DNA of 64,000 nucleotides from Candidatus Brocadia pituitae (GTDB taxonomy: Bacteria > Planctomycetota > Brocadiia > Brocadiales > Brocadiaceae). The notes under the pieces are model-generated. The model searched no databases, was not told where the DNA came from, and saw only the letters and a program-made list of their open reading frames with translations. Positions within the stretch are counted from its first letter, which is position 1. Each line of letters begins with the position of its first letter. The stretch is from positions 2,054,613 through 2,118,612 of the forward strand of contig AP021856.1 of NCBI GenBank assembly GCA_017347445.1, read 5' to 3'. Positions 9,606 to 18,085 of the stretch are shown here, in pieces. The position numbers were made by a program, and so were the translations under genes.

Positions 9606-9615
9606 ATCGAAATGG

Positions 9616-9642
9616 CTGGCTCAATCTGCAAGATTGAGCTAG
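9616..9642. repeat. GCA-loop palindrome, copy 1
   Basis: CTGGCTCAATCT, loop GCA, AGATTGAGCTAG: 12-base arms, one mismatch. The same architecture and loop recur at 25690-25716. Located just after bfr, it may act as a transcription terminator, although no T-tract follows. Confidence 0.7.
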
Positions 9643-9964
9643 CATAGGTAAGCGCTTAAAGAAAGTTGTCATTCGAGCGCATAGTGGATAATTTGTGTGG
9701 AGGGTGGTTGAATGAAATGGCTGGGAACGGTTTACCGTTGAACGGAGTGTTGCAACGGCGAGAACGTGCTTACGTTGTGCGGAATTTGATGTGGCAGGCG
9801 ATGCCATGCCCTATCGTAGTCTAGAGGGTGAATTTGAGGTGTATGCCTTTTCGCGCCGAATCGTTCGACTAAGCTCACGACGAAGTCCACCATTGTGAAT
9901 GTATCCGTATTTTCAACATTTAAAGAAGTTGAAATACCGGTATTTGTATTGTTTTATAAAAGCG

Positions 9965-10207
9965 ATGCCGTTCAATTGCAATTTGGAGTTTATCAACAGT
10001 TCTCAGAAAATATTAAAAGAGGTATTGACACTTCCCATCAAGGAACGGGCGTTTCCTGTTGATGATCTTTTGGCTAGCCTGGACCAACCAGACAAACAGA
10101 TAGACAGTTTATGGCGTAAAGAGGTTGAAGAGAGGATTGCTGCATATCAGGCCGGCGAGATCAGGACTGTAGCACTTGACGAAGTTCTGTCAAAATACCG
10201 GACATAA
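9965..10207 (+). CDS. Addiction-module antitoxin-like protein (RelB-related, solitary)
   Basis: The stretch LTLPIKERAFPVDDLLASLD followed by LWRKEVEERIAAYQAGEI and a C-terminal DEVLSKYRT is the hallmark of the short 'putative addiction module component' antitoxin family (about 75 residues). The open frame extends upstream to 9899, but that part does not look like the family, and the start (ATG 9965, or TTG 9980) is uncertain because no ribosome-binding site is seen. The partner RelE/ParE toxin normally found next to it is missing: the next gene is an unrelated protease fusion. It may be a relic or act on a toxin elsewhere. Confidence 0.7.
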   Translation: MPFNCNLEFINSSQKILKEVLTLPIKERAFPVDDLLASLDQPDKQIDSLWRKEVEERIAAYQAGEIRTVALDEVLSKYRT

Positions 10208-10231
10208 TGCAGAGTAAAGGAGGATAAGTCC

Positions 10232-12208
10232 ATGGCAAAAAGGAAGAAAGAGAAGCGCGTTCTGGATGCGCGTCCTGATACGCTCGATTTTCGTGATAAG
10301 ATGTATGTACCCACCCTGATGGAAGTACCAACCTGCATTGATCTTGATGACTATAGGAAATTGTGCGTCCCTGTCCTTAACCAGGGTGCCGAGGGGGCCT
10401 GTACCGGCTTTGGTTTAGCGACGGTGGCGAATTATCTCCTCCGTAAGCGTAAGGTGGTACCGGAAACTACCTCGGTAAGTCCACGGATGTTTTATGAAAA
10501 TGCCAGGCGCTATGACGAATGGGTGGGAGAAGAGTATGAAGGTTCGAGCGCCAGAGGGGCAATGAAGGGTTGGCATAAACATGGGATTTGTGCAGAAACG
10601 CTCTGGCCATACAACCCGCTCAAACAAGATCGGCATCTGACCTATGAGCGATTGAAGAATGCAGCAAAACGTCCTTTGGGCGCCTATTTCAGGGTGAACC
10701 ATAAGGATCTCGTTGCCATGCATACCGCACTGGCAGAAGTAGGGATCCTTTATGCAACCGCCCTTGTCCATGACGGCTGGGATAAAATTGGTGACAATGG
10801 AGTAATTCCTCTTCATGATGAGATTCTCGGTGGACATGCTTTTGCTATTGTAGCCTTTGATGATCGGGGTTTTTGGATTCAGAATTCCTGGGGGGATACA
10901 TGGGGGAAAGACGGATTTGCCTTAATTCGGTACGATGATTGGTTGAAACATGGCACCGATGTCTGGGTAGCCCGGTTAGGCGCCCCGGTTATCTTGCAAA
11001 CACCGGAGGCCGTCGCTACGAGTCAGTCGAGTATAGCAATACAAACGAAAACGTATGCCTATCAGGATATCTATCCTCATATCATAAGTATCGGCAATAA
11101 TGGTTTACTCAGAGAAAGCGGTACCTATGGCACATCAGAAGCAGAGGTTGCCGCCATCTTTCGTGATGATTTTTTACGGATTACCAGGGATTGGAGCAAG
11201 AAAAGAATCCTTCTTTACGCCCACGGAGGGCTTACCAATGAACAGACTGCTATACAGCGTGTTGCAGATTACCGCACCGAAATGTTGGGAGCAGAAGTGT
11301 ATCCGCTTGCATTTATCTGGAAGAGTGACTTTTGGACGACATTGACCAATTTATTGAAGGATGCGGTGAGCAGGCGACGACCTGAAGGGTTTCTTGATGA
11401 TGCAAAGGACTTTATGCTCGACCGGCTTGATGATGCATTAGAGCCACTTATTCGAATGCTGGGCGGCAATCTCATATGGGGTGAGATGAAAGAAAACGCC
11501 ATGGGCGCAACAGTAGCATCGCAGGGCGGTGCGCATATTGCCATGAAATATCTCGCTGAATTGTTGTCAAAAGACGCATCTGTTGAGGTTCATATCGCAG
11601 GACATAGTGCCGGAGCCATATTTCACGCCCTTCTTATCCAGATATTGACTGAGACAGGGAAGATAACCTCAGGACCGTTGCAGGGAAAAAAAGGCTATGG
11701 ATGCAGGGTCTCCTCATGCAACCTCTGGGCCCCGGCATGTACGATAGCATTATTTAAACAAACCTATTTGCCCGCAATTCAAAACGGAGGCATTGGGAGA
11801 TTTGCCCTTTTTACCCTTACGGACCATGCTGAGCAGGATGATCATTGCGCATCGATCTATCATAAATCGCTTCTTTATTTGGTCTCCAATGCCTTTGAGG
11901 AAAAAACGCGTATTCCTTTGTTCCGTGACGGAGAGGCGATTCTTGGCATGGAGAAATTTGTAAGAGCCGACCGTGACATAATGAAGCATATCGTCAAAAA
12001 AAAATTCGAGTGGGTTCTCTCACCGAACAATGCCCGCGAGGGTTCTCCAAATCATTCGACGGCAAAAAGCCATGGTGATTTCGATGACGACGAGGCAACG
12101 CTGCGCGCTACCCTTGCCCGTATCCTGCAGAAATCAGAGGTAAAGGTCCCATTTCCTATTCACCGTTCCGCATCTTCTTTGCAAAATAAGAGACAGAGAT
12201 TGGCGTGA
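10232..12208 (+). CDS. Papain-like (C1) peptidase fused to an alpha/beta hydrolase
   Basis: A 658-residue two-domain protein. Residues about 1-255 form a C1-family cysteine peptidase: Q51 and C57 in NQGAEGACTGFG, H202 in GGHAFAIV and N218 in QNSWGDTWG make up the papain oxyanion glutamine and catalytic triad. Residues about 320-560 look like an alpha/beta hydrolase: strand RILLYAHGGL (325-334) and nucleophile elbow HIAGHSAGA with S459. A linker (255-300) separates them, and the C-terminus is basic and disordered. No signal peptide or membrane segment is seen, so it is probably cytoplasmic. A strong AAAGGAGG precedes the ATG. The substrate is unknown. Confidence 0.82.
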   Translation: MAKRKKEKRVLDARPDTLDFRDKMYVPTLMEVPTCIDLDDYRKLCVPVLNQGAEGACTGFGLATVANYLLRKRKVVPETTSVSPRMFYENARRYDEWVGEEYEGSSARGAMKGWHKHGICAETLWPYNPLKQDRHLTYERLKNAAKRPLGAYFRVNHKDLVAMHTALAEVGILYATALVHDGWDKIGDNGVIPLHDEILGGHAFAIVAFDDRGFWIQNSWGDTWGKDGFALIRYDDWLKHGTDVWVARLGAPVILQTPEAVATSQSSIAIQTKTYAYQDIYPHIISIGNNGLLRESGTYGTSEAEVAAIFRDDFLRITRDWSKKRILLYAHGGLTNEQTAIQRVADYRTEMLGAEVYPLAFIWKSDFWTTLTNLLKDAVSRRRPEGFLDDAKDFMLDRLDDALEPLIRMLGGNLIWGEMKENAMGATVASQGGAHIAMKYLAELLSKDASVEVHIAGHSAGAIFHALLIQILTETGKITSGPLQGKKGYGCRVSSCNLWAPACTIALFKQTYLPAIQNGGIGRFALFTLTDHAEQDDHCASIYHKSLLYLVSNAFEEKTRIPLFRDGEAILGMEKFVRADRDIMKHIVKKKFEWVLSPNNAREGSPNHSTAKSHGDFDDDEATLRATLARILQKSEVKVPFPIHRSASSLQNKRQRLA

Positions 12209-12325
12209 TGCTCATGAAGGATAAAAAAACTTCAGAAAAAAGAAAGATTTTACACAGTAAATGTAATCATTAAACGGATTTATTTTTTTGAAAAATTTAA
12301 TTAATGGTGTTGTTTACCGCGCAAG

Positions 12326-12404
12326 GTAGGGGCGAAGCATTTACTATCGTTGGTATATATGCGTTCATACACAAGTCAGCAAATGCTTCGCCCTTACTTT
12401 TTTT
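12326..12404. repeat. MITE-like inverted repeat, copy 2
   Basis: Arms GTAGGGGCGAAGCATTTAC and GCAAATGCTTCGCCCTTAC around a spacer containing GCGTTCATAC; homologous along its length to the copy at 6216-6293. Lies in the 234-base gap between convergent genes. Confidence 0.75.
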
Positions 12405-12442
12405 CATGGTAAAAAATGAGCACTTGAAACAATCCGGTTGCA

Positions 12443-13225
12443 CTACCGGTTGTGAATATTAACCCTTTCCCCGGTTTTCAATATATCTATTTTTCCGAAA
12501 TCTTCCATTTTGTTTAATTCTGTTGTATTAAATACCGGTCCATCAATACATACCCGCTGGCCGCTACAGTCACACTGTCCGCAGATACCAAAGCCACATT
12601 TCATATACCGGTCCAGAGATACTTCGCACTCGATCTGCTGTTTTTTGGCTAAGTCAACGATCTTGTACATCATCTTCTCCGGACCACACGTATAGATTTT
12701 GCTATAAGTTTGTGTGTTTAACAATTCCATTAAGAAATCGACGGTTGTTCCTTTAAAGCCAGCGGTACCATCTTCGGTACACAATTTCATTCCGGGAAAA
12801 CGTTTTCGGTAGATTATTTCAGAAACAGTACGTGCCCCCTGTATAATAGTTGCGTCAGTTAATCTGTCCACAAGGGTTGTCAGGGACGCCATGCCAATAC
12901 CACCCCCGACCACACATGAATTTGAGTTTGCCTGTAAATTAAACCCCTTGCCATAGGGACCACGTATTCCAATGAGATCCCCGGCTTTTTTCTTGTGAAG
13001 GGCATGAGTAAATACCCCTCTCTTTAAAACGGAAATCCCCACAATATCCTTTTGAATATAAGATATGGTAAAGGGTTTTTCATCGATGAGAGGTATCCAG
13101 ACCATGATATACTGCCCCGGGACAAAATCCAGGTCGGATTTAAAAAAAAAGGTCTTTACACCCGGAGATTCTTCTACAACGTCACATATTTTCACCATCC
13201 TTGGTTGTTCAATCATGGACAGCAC
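12443..13225 (-). CDS. pyrK: Dihydroorotate dehydrogenase electron-transfer subunit PyrK
   Basis: Passes electrons from the PyrD flavin to NAD+ through FAD and a [2Fe-2S] cluster in pyrimidine synthesis. The order is FAD-binding (FVPGQYIMVWIP near residue 34, then EKPFTISY), NAD-binding, and a C-terminal cluster site with cysteines in MKCGFGICGQCDCSGQRVC. 260 residues is normal. The annotated start is GTG at 13225; ATG at 13216 (MIEQPRMVKI) is an equally good start. Its 5' end overlaps the 3' end of pyrD by 17 bases, so the two are translationally coupled and should form the PyrD2K2 complex. Confidence 0.94.
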   Translation of the reverse strand: MLSMIEQPRMVKICDVVEESPGVKTFFFKSDLDFVPGQYIMVWIPLIDEKPFTISYIQKDIVGISVLKRGVFTHALHKKKAGDLIGIRGPYGKGFNLQANSNSCVVGGGIGMASLTTLVDRLTDATIIQGARTVSEIIYRKRFPGMKLCTEDGTAGFKGTTVDFLMELLNTQTYSKIYTCGPEKMMYKIVDLAKKQQIECEVSLDRYMKCGFGICGQCDCSGQRVCIDGPVFNTTELNKMEDFGKIDILKTGERVNIHNR

Positions 13226-14129
13226 CTATAATCTTATTGACCTTATCAAAACCGTTTTCTTCCATCCATTGTGCCATTTCTTCGCACACTTTTTTAAAAA
13301 CCTCAATACCGCGGTAATAAACACCTGTCCCTATGCCCACGGCGGACGCTCCCGCCATCATCATCTCAATCGCATGCCGGCCCGTAGAAATTCCTCCCAC
13401 ACCGATAATGGGGATTTTTACGGCCTTGTAGAGATCAAATACGCATCGCACGGCAATGGGTCGTAAGGCATCACCGGTTACACCACCTACTTTAAAGTCC
13501 AAAACAGGCTTTTTGGCTTCAATATTGATGACCATGCCTGGTCCCATGGAGTTTACGGCCGTGATGGCATTGGCGCCGGCATCTTCCGCGGCTTTTGCAA
13601 TTGTACAGATTTCAGGAATGTTGGGTGATAGTTTAACAAATATGGGTAATTGTGTTATCTTTCTCACCTCAGAAGTTATGGCAAACGTGGCTTCAGGGGT
13701 TCCCTGCCCAGCGAGAAGCCCAAATCCCGGGGTATGCGGGCAGGAAAGGGGTATTTCGATCGCTGAAAATTTTGCTCCGGAAAGACCTTCGACAACCCGT
13801 GCAAAATCTTCTTTCTGTGTGCCAATAACACTAGCAATTACCGGTGCATTTACCTCCTGAAGACAGGAAAACTCTCTGGCTGCCGCATCTACACCAGGAT
13901 TTGAATAACCCACCGCGTTCAGCATGCCTCCCTCAAAGGTGATAACCGTGGGATTTTTGTGGCCTTCCCTGGGTTCTCTGCTGACAGATTTAATCGTTAC
14001 TGCGCCTGCGCCATTCCCGGCAACCCTCTTAAGGAGCGCCTTCGTCGTGCCCAAAATACCGGATGCCAGGATAGTGGGATTTCTTAATGTTAAATTACAT
14101 AATTGAATAGATAAATCTACACTTGTCAT
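13209..14129 (-). CDS. pyrD: Dihydroorotate dehydrogenase, class 1B catalytic subunit
   Basis: Oxidises dihydroorotate to orotate using FMN. The class 1 catalytic cysteine is C130 in IPLSCPHTPGFG. FMN/substrate motifs include KSVSREPREGHKNP near residue 47, NSMGPGMVINIE and GVGGISTGRHA with a C-terminal phosphate-binding GASAVGIGTGVY. 306 residues matches class 1B. The presence of pyrK directly downstream in the same operon confirms the NAD-linked 1B type rather than a membrane quinone enzyme. Confidence 0.96.
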   Translation of the reverse strand: MTSVDLSIQLCNLTLRNPTILASGILGTTKALLKRVAGNGAGAVTIKSVSREPREGHKNPTVITFEGGMLNAVGYSNPGVDAAAREFSCLQEVNAPVIASVIGTQKEDFARVVEGLSGAKFSAIEIPLSCPHTPGFGLLAGQGTPEATFAITSEVRKITQLPIFVKLSPNIPEICTIAKAAEDAGANAITAVNSMGPGMVINIEAKKPVLDFKVGGVTGDALRPIAVRCVFDLYKAVKIPIIGVGGISTGRHAIEMMMAGASAVGIGTGVYYRGIEVFKKVCEEMAQWMEENGFDKVNKIIGAVHD

Positions 14130-14237
14130 GGGAATTATTAAGAACGGAAATTATATTTTTTAACCTGTAAAATAAACGGCTTTTATTATATAGGCAAAAA
14201 TGAAAAATCAAAGGGTAAAAAATATGAAGATTTCCTA

Positions 14238-14265
14238 TTGACAAATAAAAAAACTCATATACTAT
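14238..14265 (+). promoter_or_regulatory. Promoter for ruvC
   Basis: TTGACA at 14238-14243, 16 bases, then TACTAT at 14260-14265 (an overlapping TATACT at 14258 gives a shorter spacer). It lies about 90 bases before the GTG start of ruvC in the gap between divergent pyrD and ruvC. Confidence 0.5.
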
Positions 14266-14354
14266 TTTCCAAAAGGCCTGCATGAATAAACTATGTTCCC
14301 GTATCTGTCGGGTTTTGTCTTTTTAGGCTTGTTTGCATTAGGAGGTGTTTTGAG

Positions 14355-14828
14355 GTGAAAATTCTTGGAATTGATCCTGGCACACAAATCGCTGGTTATG
14401 GGGTAATCGAACAGACAGGTTCAAGCATAAGAACCATTGAGTATGGTTCCATTCACGCCAACAAAAACCAAACTTTCCCCCAACGACTTCACACGATCCA
14501 TATGAAAATCATGGATGTCATAGCAAATCATCGGCCAGATGAGATGGCAATCGAGGAGGTCTTTTACAGTAAAAATATCAAGTCGGCTATCCGGATTGGT
14601 GAGGGAAGGGGGATTGTCTTTTTGTGTGCTGCGCTGGCAAATATTCCCATTACCGAATACGCTGCTACCGTTATCAAGAAGGCGGTTGTAGGAAATGGTA
14701 ATGCACACAAGGAACGGGTACAGGAAATGGTAAAGATCATCCTTGGACTGCCTGAAATCCCGGAGCCCAGGGATGCATCAGATGCCCTTGCCATTGCAAT
14801 CTGTCACAGTCATAATCTCAGATACTAG
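14355..14828 (+). CDS. ruvC: Holliday junction endonuclease RuvC
   Basis: Resolves four-way junctions with RuvAB at the end of homologous recombination. The four catalytic acidic residues are visible: D7 (LGIDPGT), E67 (AIEEVF), D140 and D143 (RDASDALAIAICH). 157 residues is slightly short of the 160-175 norm but complete. The start is GTG, supported by GGAGG at 14340-14344 (the spacing is long, so a nearer GAG at 14351-14353 may help). ruvA and ruvB are not adjacent. It converges on murC, with 25 bases between the stops. Confidence 0.95.
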   Translation: MKILGIDPGTQIAGYGVIEQTGSSIRTIEYGSIHANKNQTFPQRLHTIHMKIMDVIANHRPDEMAIEEVFYSKNIKSAIRIGEGRGIVFLCAALANIPITEYAATVIKKAVVGNGNAHKERVQEMVKIILGLPEIPEPRDASDALAIAICHSHNLRY

Positions 14829-14853
14829 CACGATGGTGCTGGTGGGGAATGAT

Positions 14854-16251
14854 TCAGTTTGCGCTTTGCAGTGCATGCAAAATATTTTGAGCAAACACGG
14901 TGAGGGTGTTATCCCGTGCACCCATAACAAGAATACCGTCGCCAGTCAGGGCAAACTTTTTCATTGCAGGAATAATATCATCCCGGTTTTCACTGAAAAA
15001 GGCCTTTTTGCCGCCTTCACGTACCCGGGTGATAAGATCGGCGGAAGAGATGTTCCGCCGGGTTGTGCCACCAGCATAAAATATTTCAGGCATAAAGAGG
15101 ATATCTTCAGGAGAAAGTACGCTGAGAAAGGCATGGACCAGTTCCTCTTTCATAAAGCTCGTGGGACCATAGCCGTGTGGCTGAAAGACGGCTATTACGC
15201 GTTTGCATCCTAGTTTTACCGCCGTTATTGCTGCTATGATTTTTTCAGGATTATGGGCATAGTCGTCTATTACCCTTATTCCATGAACTTCCCCAACAAC
15301 ATCCATCCGGCGTTGGACGCCCTTGAATTGTCTAAGCGCTGCGGATGTCGTGTCGTTTGCTATCTTAAGACTTCTCGCTACTGCAATCGCTGCAAGTGCG
15401 TTCGAAATATTATATCTGCCAGGCAGGTTGATGTGAAAAGGATACCCATCTACGGTGAAAGTGGATTGAAATGGTTGTGTAACGATGTCTTTTGCTTGTA
15501 GGGCAGCAGGGTTCTGGAGTCCATACGTAATCATGTTCTTGTGGTTAAAATCGGTCTTTTTCAGATAGGGGCAATCAGCATTGACAATAAGGGTGTCTCT
15601 GGTATTCTGTGCAAAGACAAGAAACATCCTGGAAATCTCTTCTATCGTTTTGTGATCTTTTGAGACGTTTGTGATCACGGATATGCACGGGGTATAGGAA
15701 ACAATGCTGCCGTCACTTTCGTCAGCCTCGATAGAAATAATATTCGACGTGCCCGTCTTTGCGTTGCCTAGAGAGGAATCACCTGCGTAATTTTTGATAC
15801 AACCACCCACGATAATCGTAGGTGACAACCCGGCGTAATCAAGGAGGAAACCCACCATACAGCTTACCGTAGTTTTTCCATTTGTTCCGCCGATAGCTAT
15901 CCCATGCATGGGATTAAAGATCCCTGCCAGGAGTGTGGCGCGTTTCAGAATTGTCTTGTTCAGAATACGCGTTTTTTTAATATCCGGGTTATCTTCTTCA
16001 ATTGCCGTAGAGACGATTACATAGTCAGTCTGTGCATCAATACCAGAACCATCCTGAAGGTGAAGCGAGATGCCCTGGTCTGTAAGTTTGGAAAATACAT
16101 CAGTGGTAATGTTTTTGTCAAAGTTTCTATCTGACCCGCTGACACGATGTCCTTGCTCTTTGAGCACCTGGGCAATGGCACTCATGCCAATACCACCTAT
16201 ACCGGTAAAATGATATGAAAATTTTCTTACATCATCAGAATTTTTTGTCAT
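14854..16251 (-). CDS. murC: UDP-N-acetylmuramate--L-alanine ligase MurC
   Basis: Adds L-alanine to UDP-MurNAc in peptidoglycan precursor synthesis. The Rossmann-like start GIGGIGMSAIAQVL (17-30), ATP loop GGTNGKTT (121-128), EADESDGS and the C-terminal DDYAHNPEKI are all in place, over 465 residues. The ATG is preceded by AAAGGA. The gene is single, not in a dcw cluster within this window. Its presence supports a peptidoglycan-synthesising organism. Confidence 0.95.
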   Translation of the reverse strand: MTKNSDDVRKFSYHFTGIGGIGMSAIAQVLKEQGHRVSGSDRNFDKNITTDVFSKLTDQGISLHLQDGSGIDAQTDYVIVSTAIEEDNPDIKKTRILNKTILKRATLLAGIFNPMHGIAIGGTNGKTTVSCMVGFLLDYAGLSPTIIVGGCIKNYAGDSSLGNAKTGTSNIISIEADESDGSIVSYTPCISVITNVSKDHKTIEEISRMFLVFAQNTRDTLIVNADCPYLKKTDFNHKNMITYGLQNPAALQAKDIVTQPFQSTFTVDGYPFHINLPGRYNISNALAAIAVARSLKIANDTTSAALRQFKGVQRRMDVVGEVHGIRVIDDYAHNPEKIIAAITAVKLGCKRVIAVFQPHGYGPTSFMKEELVHAFLSVLSPEDILFMPEIFYAGGTTRRNISSADLITRVREGGKKAFFSENRDDIIPAMKKFALTGDGILVMGARDNTLTVFAQNILHALQSAN

Positions 16252-16408
16252 ACCTGTTAATCCTTTACCTTATGGGAAGAATGAGTCAATTTCGATGAGT
16301 GCAGCGGGAGTGCCCGGAGCGTGGATCATGCGACATCCTTTGTTTCATAAGCGCTAAGACTATACAGAATGAAATTTTAAAAGTCAAATATTTCTTCTGT
16401 ATTCATTC

Positions 16409-16437
16409 TTGACAAGTAACATGAATCATTCTAAAAT
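16409..16437 (+). promoter_or_regulatory. Promoter for speD
   Basis: TTGACA (16409-16414), 17-base spacer, TAAAAT (16432-16437): a near-consensus sigma70 promoter about 110 bases before the GTG of speD. It is the only clear signal in the 296-base gap between divergent murC and speD. Confidence 0.65.
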
Positions 16438-16547
16438 CTGGCTTTTATTTTATTGATACCGGCCATGCGTTTTTTCGAGATATGGATCTTAACGAAAAGG
16501 GAAAAAGTGAAATTGTTGAAATACAAAGGAACGGGGGCAGATAGCAC

Positions 16548-16976
16548 GTGAATACCTTAGGCAGACATCTTATCCTGGAGGCGTGGGGATGCTGTAAGGA
16601 GATTATTGACAGTGTTGATGCCGTAAAGGGCATTCTGATTAAAGCTACCGAATCTGCAAAGGCAACCCTGGTGGAAGTGGTGTGCCACCGGTTTAGCCCT
16701 TATGGCGTCACCGGTGTGGCCATTCTTGCAGAATCACATATTTCGGTTCATACCTGGCCTGAGTATGGATACGCTGCTGTGGATATCTTTATGTGCGGCA
16801 ACACTATTAATCCACAGAATGCCGCTTCTTTTATCACGCAGGCATTTCATGCACAGGAAACGTCCCTCATGGAGCTCAAAAGAGGATGTTCCTTACCGAA
16901 ACATCCACACAAGAGAAAACTGGCGAAAAAGCCGGTCATGCGAAAAAGAAAGTTTTTGGCGGTTAAACATTCATGA
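16548..16976 (+). CDS. speD: S-adenosylmethionine decarboxylase proenzyme
   Basis: Makes decarboxylated SAM, the aminopropyl donor for spermidine. It is the short bacterial/archaeal class that self-cleaves to a pyruvoyl enzyme: the cleavage site E62/S63 lies in AESHISVHTW, with H68 and C83 at the family positions. The C-terminal 30 residues form a very basic tail (KHPHKRKLAKKPVMRKRK) beyond the catalytic core of about 115 residues. The start codon is GTG. speE follows 103 bases later, separated by a perfect palindrome. Confidence 0.94.
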   Translation: MNTLGRHLILEAWGCCKEIIDSVDAVKGILIKATESAKATLVEVVCHRFSPYGVTGVAILAESHISVHTWPEYGYAAVDIFMCGNTINPQNAASFITQAFHAQETSLMELKRGCSLPKHPHKRKLAKKPVMRKRKFLAVKHS

Positions 16977-16984
16977 GTAAGATT

Positions 16985-17017
16985 AACTCAGTCAGGGTTT
17001 TAAACCCTGACTGAGTT
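16985..17017. repeat. Perfect 33-base palindrome, copy 2, between speD and speE
   Basis: Arms AACTCAGTCAGGGTTT and AAACCCTGACTGAGTT around a single T. It differs from the copy at 9041 by one C-to-T change and the matching G-to-A change in the opposite arm, so perfect pairing is kept. It may attenuate or process the speD-speE message. Confidence 0.9.
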
Positions 17018-17079
17018 GACTTGCGTATTCGTGCTTCTTATTTATTCTTTAACGGCTCGTACGGGTTAGGAACAACTTT

Positions 17080-18027
17080 ATGGAAAAAGCACAGATAAAC
17101 TGGGTTGATGATTATTTTAATAACTATGAGGTGCATAAGCTTGCCATTAAGAATGTCGTATGTGAGGTACAGTCGGAGATTCAAAAAATCATCATTGCGG
17201 ATACCTATAATTATGGACGATGTCTTATCCTTGATAACGAGTTCCAATCTGCAGAGATGGATGAATTTATTTACCACGAGGCGCTTGTGCATCCCTCCCT
17301 TGTCTTACATCCCGGGGCAGAGAGTGTTCTCATTTTAGGTGGCGGTGAAGGGGCGACGCTACGTGAAGTACTCCGGCATACGATGGTAAAGAAAACGGTA
17401 ATGGTTGATATTGACAAGGAAATGATTGCCTGTTCGAAAAAATTCCTTCCTTCTTTCCATGACGGTGCCTTTGATGATAGTCGTGTGGAACTCGCCTTTG
17501 AAGACGGAAGAAGATACGTAGAACGTACACAAGATCGCTTTGATGTGGTTGTTATAGATGTAAATGACCCGCTAGAGGGGGGGCCATCGTACCTGCTTTT
17601 TACGATGGAATTTTATCAGATCATTGCAGAAAAATTGAAAGCAAATGGAATCCTTATTGTACAGTCTGGCGCTGCCTCCATTTTTGAGAATGATGCATTA
17701 ACGAGTATTTACAACACGCTTAGCAAAGTTTTTTCCCATGTATTTCCTTATGTTGCCTATATTCCTTCCTATGCATTGCCATGGGGTTTTTCTCTTGCAA
17801 CACATAATCCATCGAACCTCGATATTTCTGGTGATGAAATTGACGCAAGGATTCATTCAGGAATCACCGGCCAACTTCGTTTTTATGATAGCATTACCCA
17901 CCACACCTTGTTTAATTTGCCAAAGTATTTACGGGCCGATATTCAAAAACAGCAGCGTATCATAAGGGATAAAGACCCACTAAAAGAACACTATCCTGGT
18001 ATTTCCACGGAATCCACAAGCTCTTAG
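17080..18027 (+). CDS. speE: Polyamine aminopropyltransferase (spermidine synthase)
   Basis: Transfers the aminopropyl group of decarboxylated SAM to putrescine or a related diamine. The SAM fold is marked by LILGGGEGATLRE (GGGEG 87-91), the VDIDKEM loop (109-115) and the catalytic-loop DVNDP (160-164; usually DSTDP or DxTDP), with the early QSAEMDEFIYHE. 315 residues is somewhat long because of the C-terminal tail. A TAGGAA precedes the ATG. The last 14 codons are the target of a site-specific integration: the present tail (ending HYPGISTESTSS) lies within the left direct repeat of the element at 18.0-24.05 kb. Confidence 0.94.
   Translation: MEKAQINWVDDYFNNYEVHKLAIKNVVCEVQSEIQKIIIADTYNYGRCLILDNEFQSAEMDEFIYHEALVHPSLVLHPGAESVLILGGGEGATLREVLRHTMVKKTVMVDIDKEMIACSKKFLPSFHDGAFDDSRVELAFEDGRRYVERTQDRFDVVVIDVNDPLEGGPSYLLFTMEFYQIIAEKLKANGILIVQSGAASIFENDALTSIYNTLSKVFSHVFPYVAYIPSYALPWGFSLATHNPSNLDISGDEIDARIHSGITGQLRFYDSITHHTLFNLPKYLRADIQKQQRIIRDKDPLKEHYPGISTESTSS
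17986..18026. repeat. attL-like direct repeat in the 3' end of speE
   Basis: The 20-base stretch beginning GAACACTATCCTGG is identical at 24009, and after a four-base diverged patch ten more bases (GAATCCACAA) are identical, then CTTA. The repeat covers the last codons and stop of speE, a classic arrangement for tyrosine recombinases that integrate into a gene end and restore it. Confidence 0.85.
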
Positions 18028-18085
18028 ATTTCCGTTAGTTACAGAACACATACCTTCCTTGTGCCGTACTTGCGCCGTACCTTTT

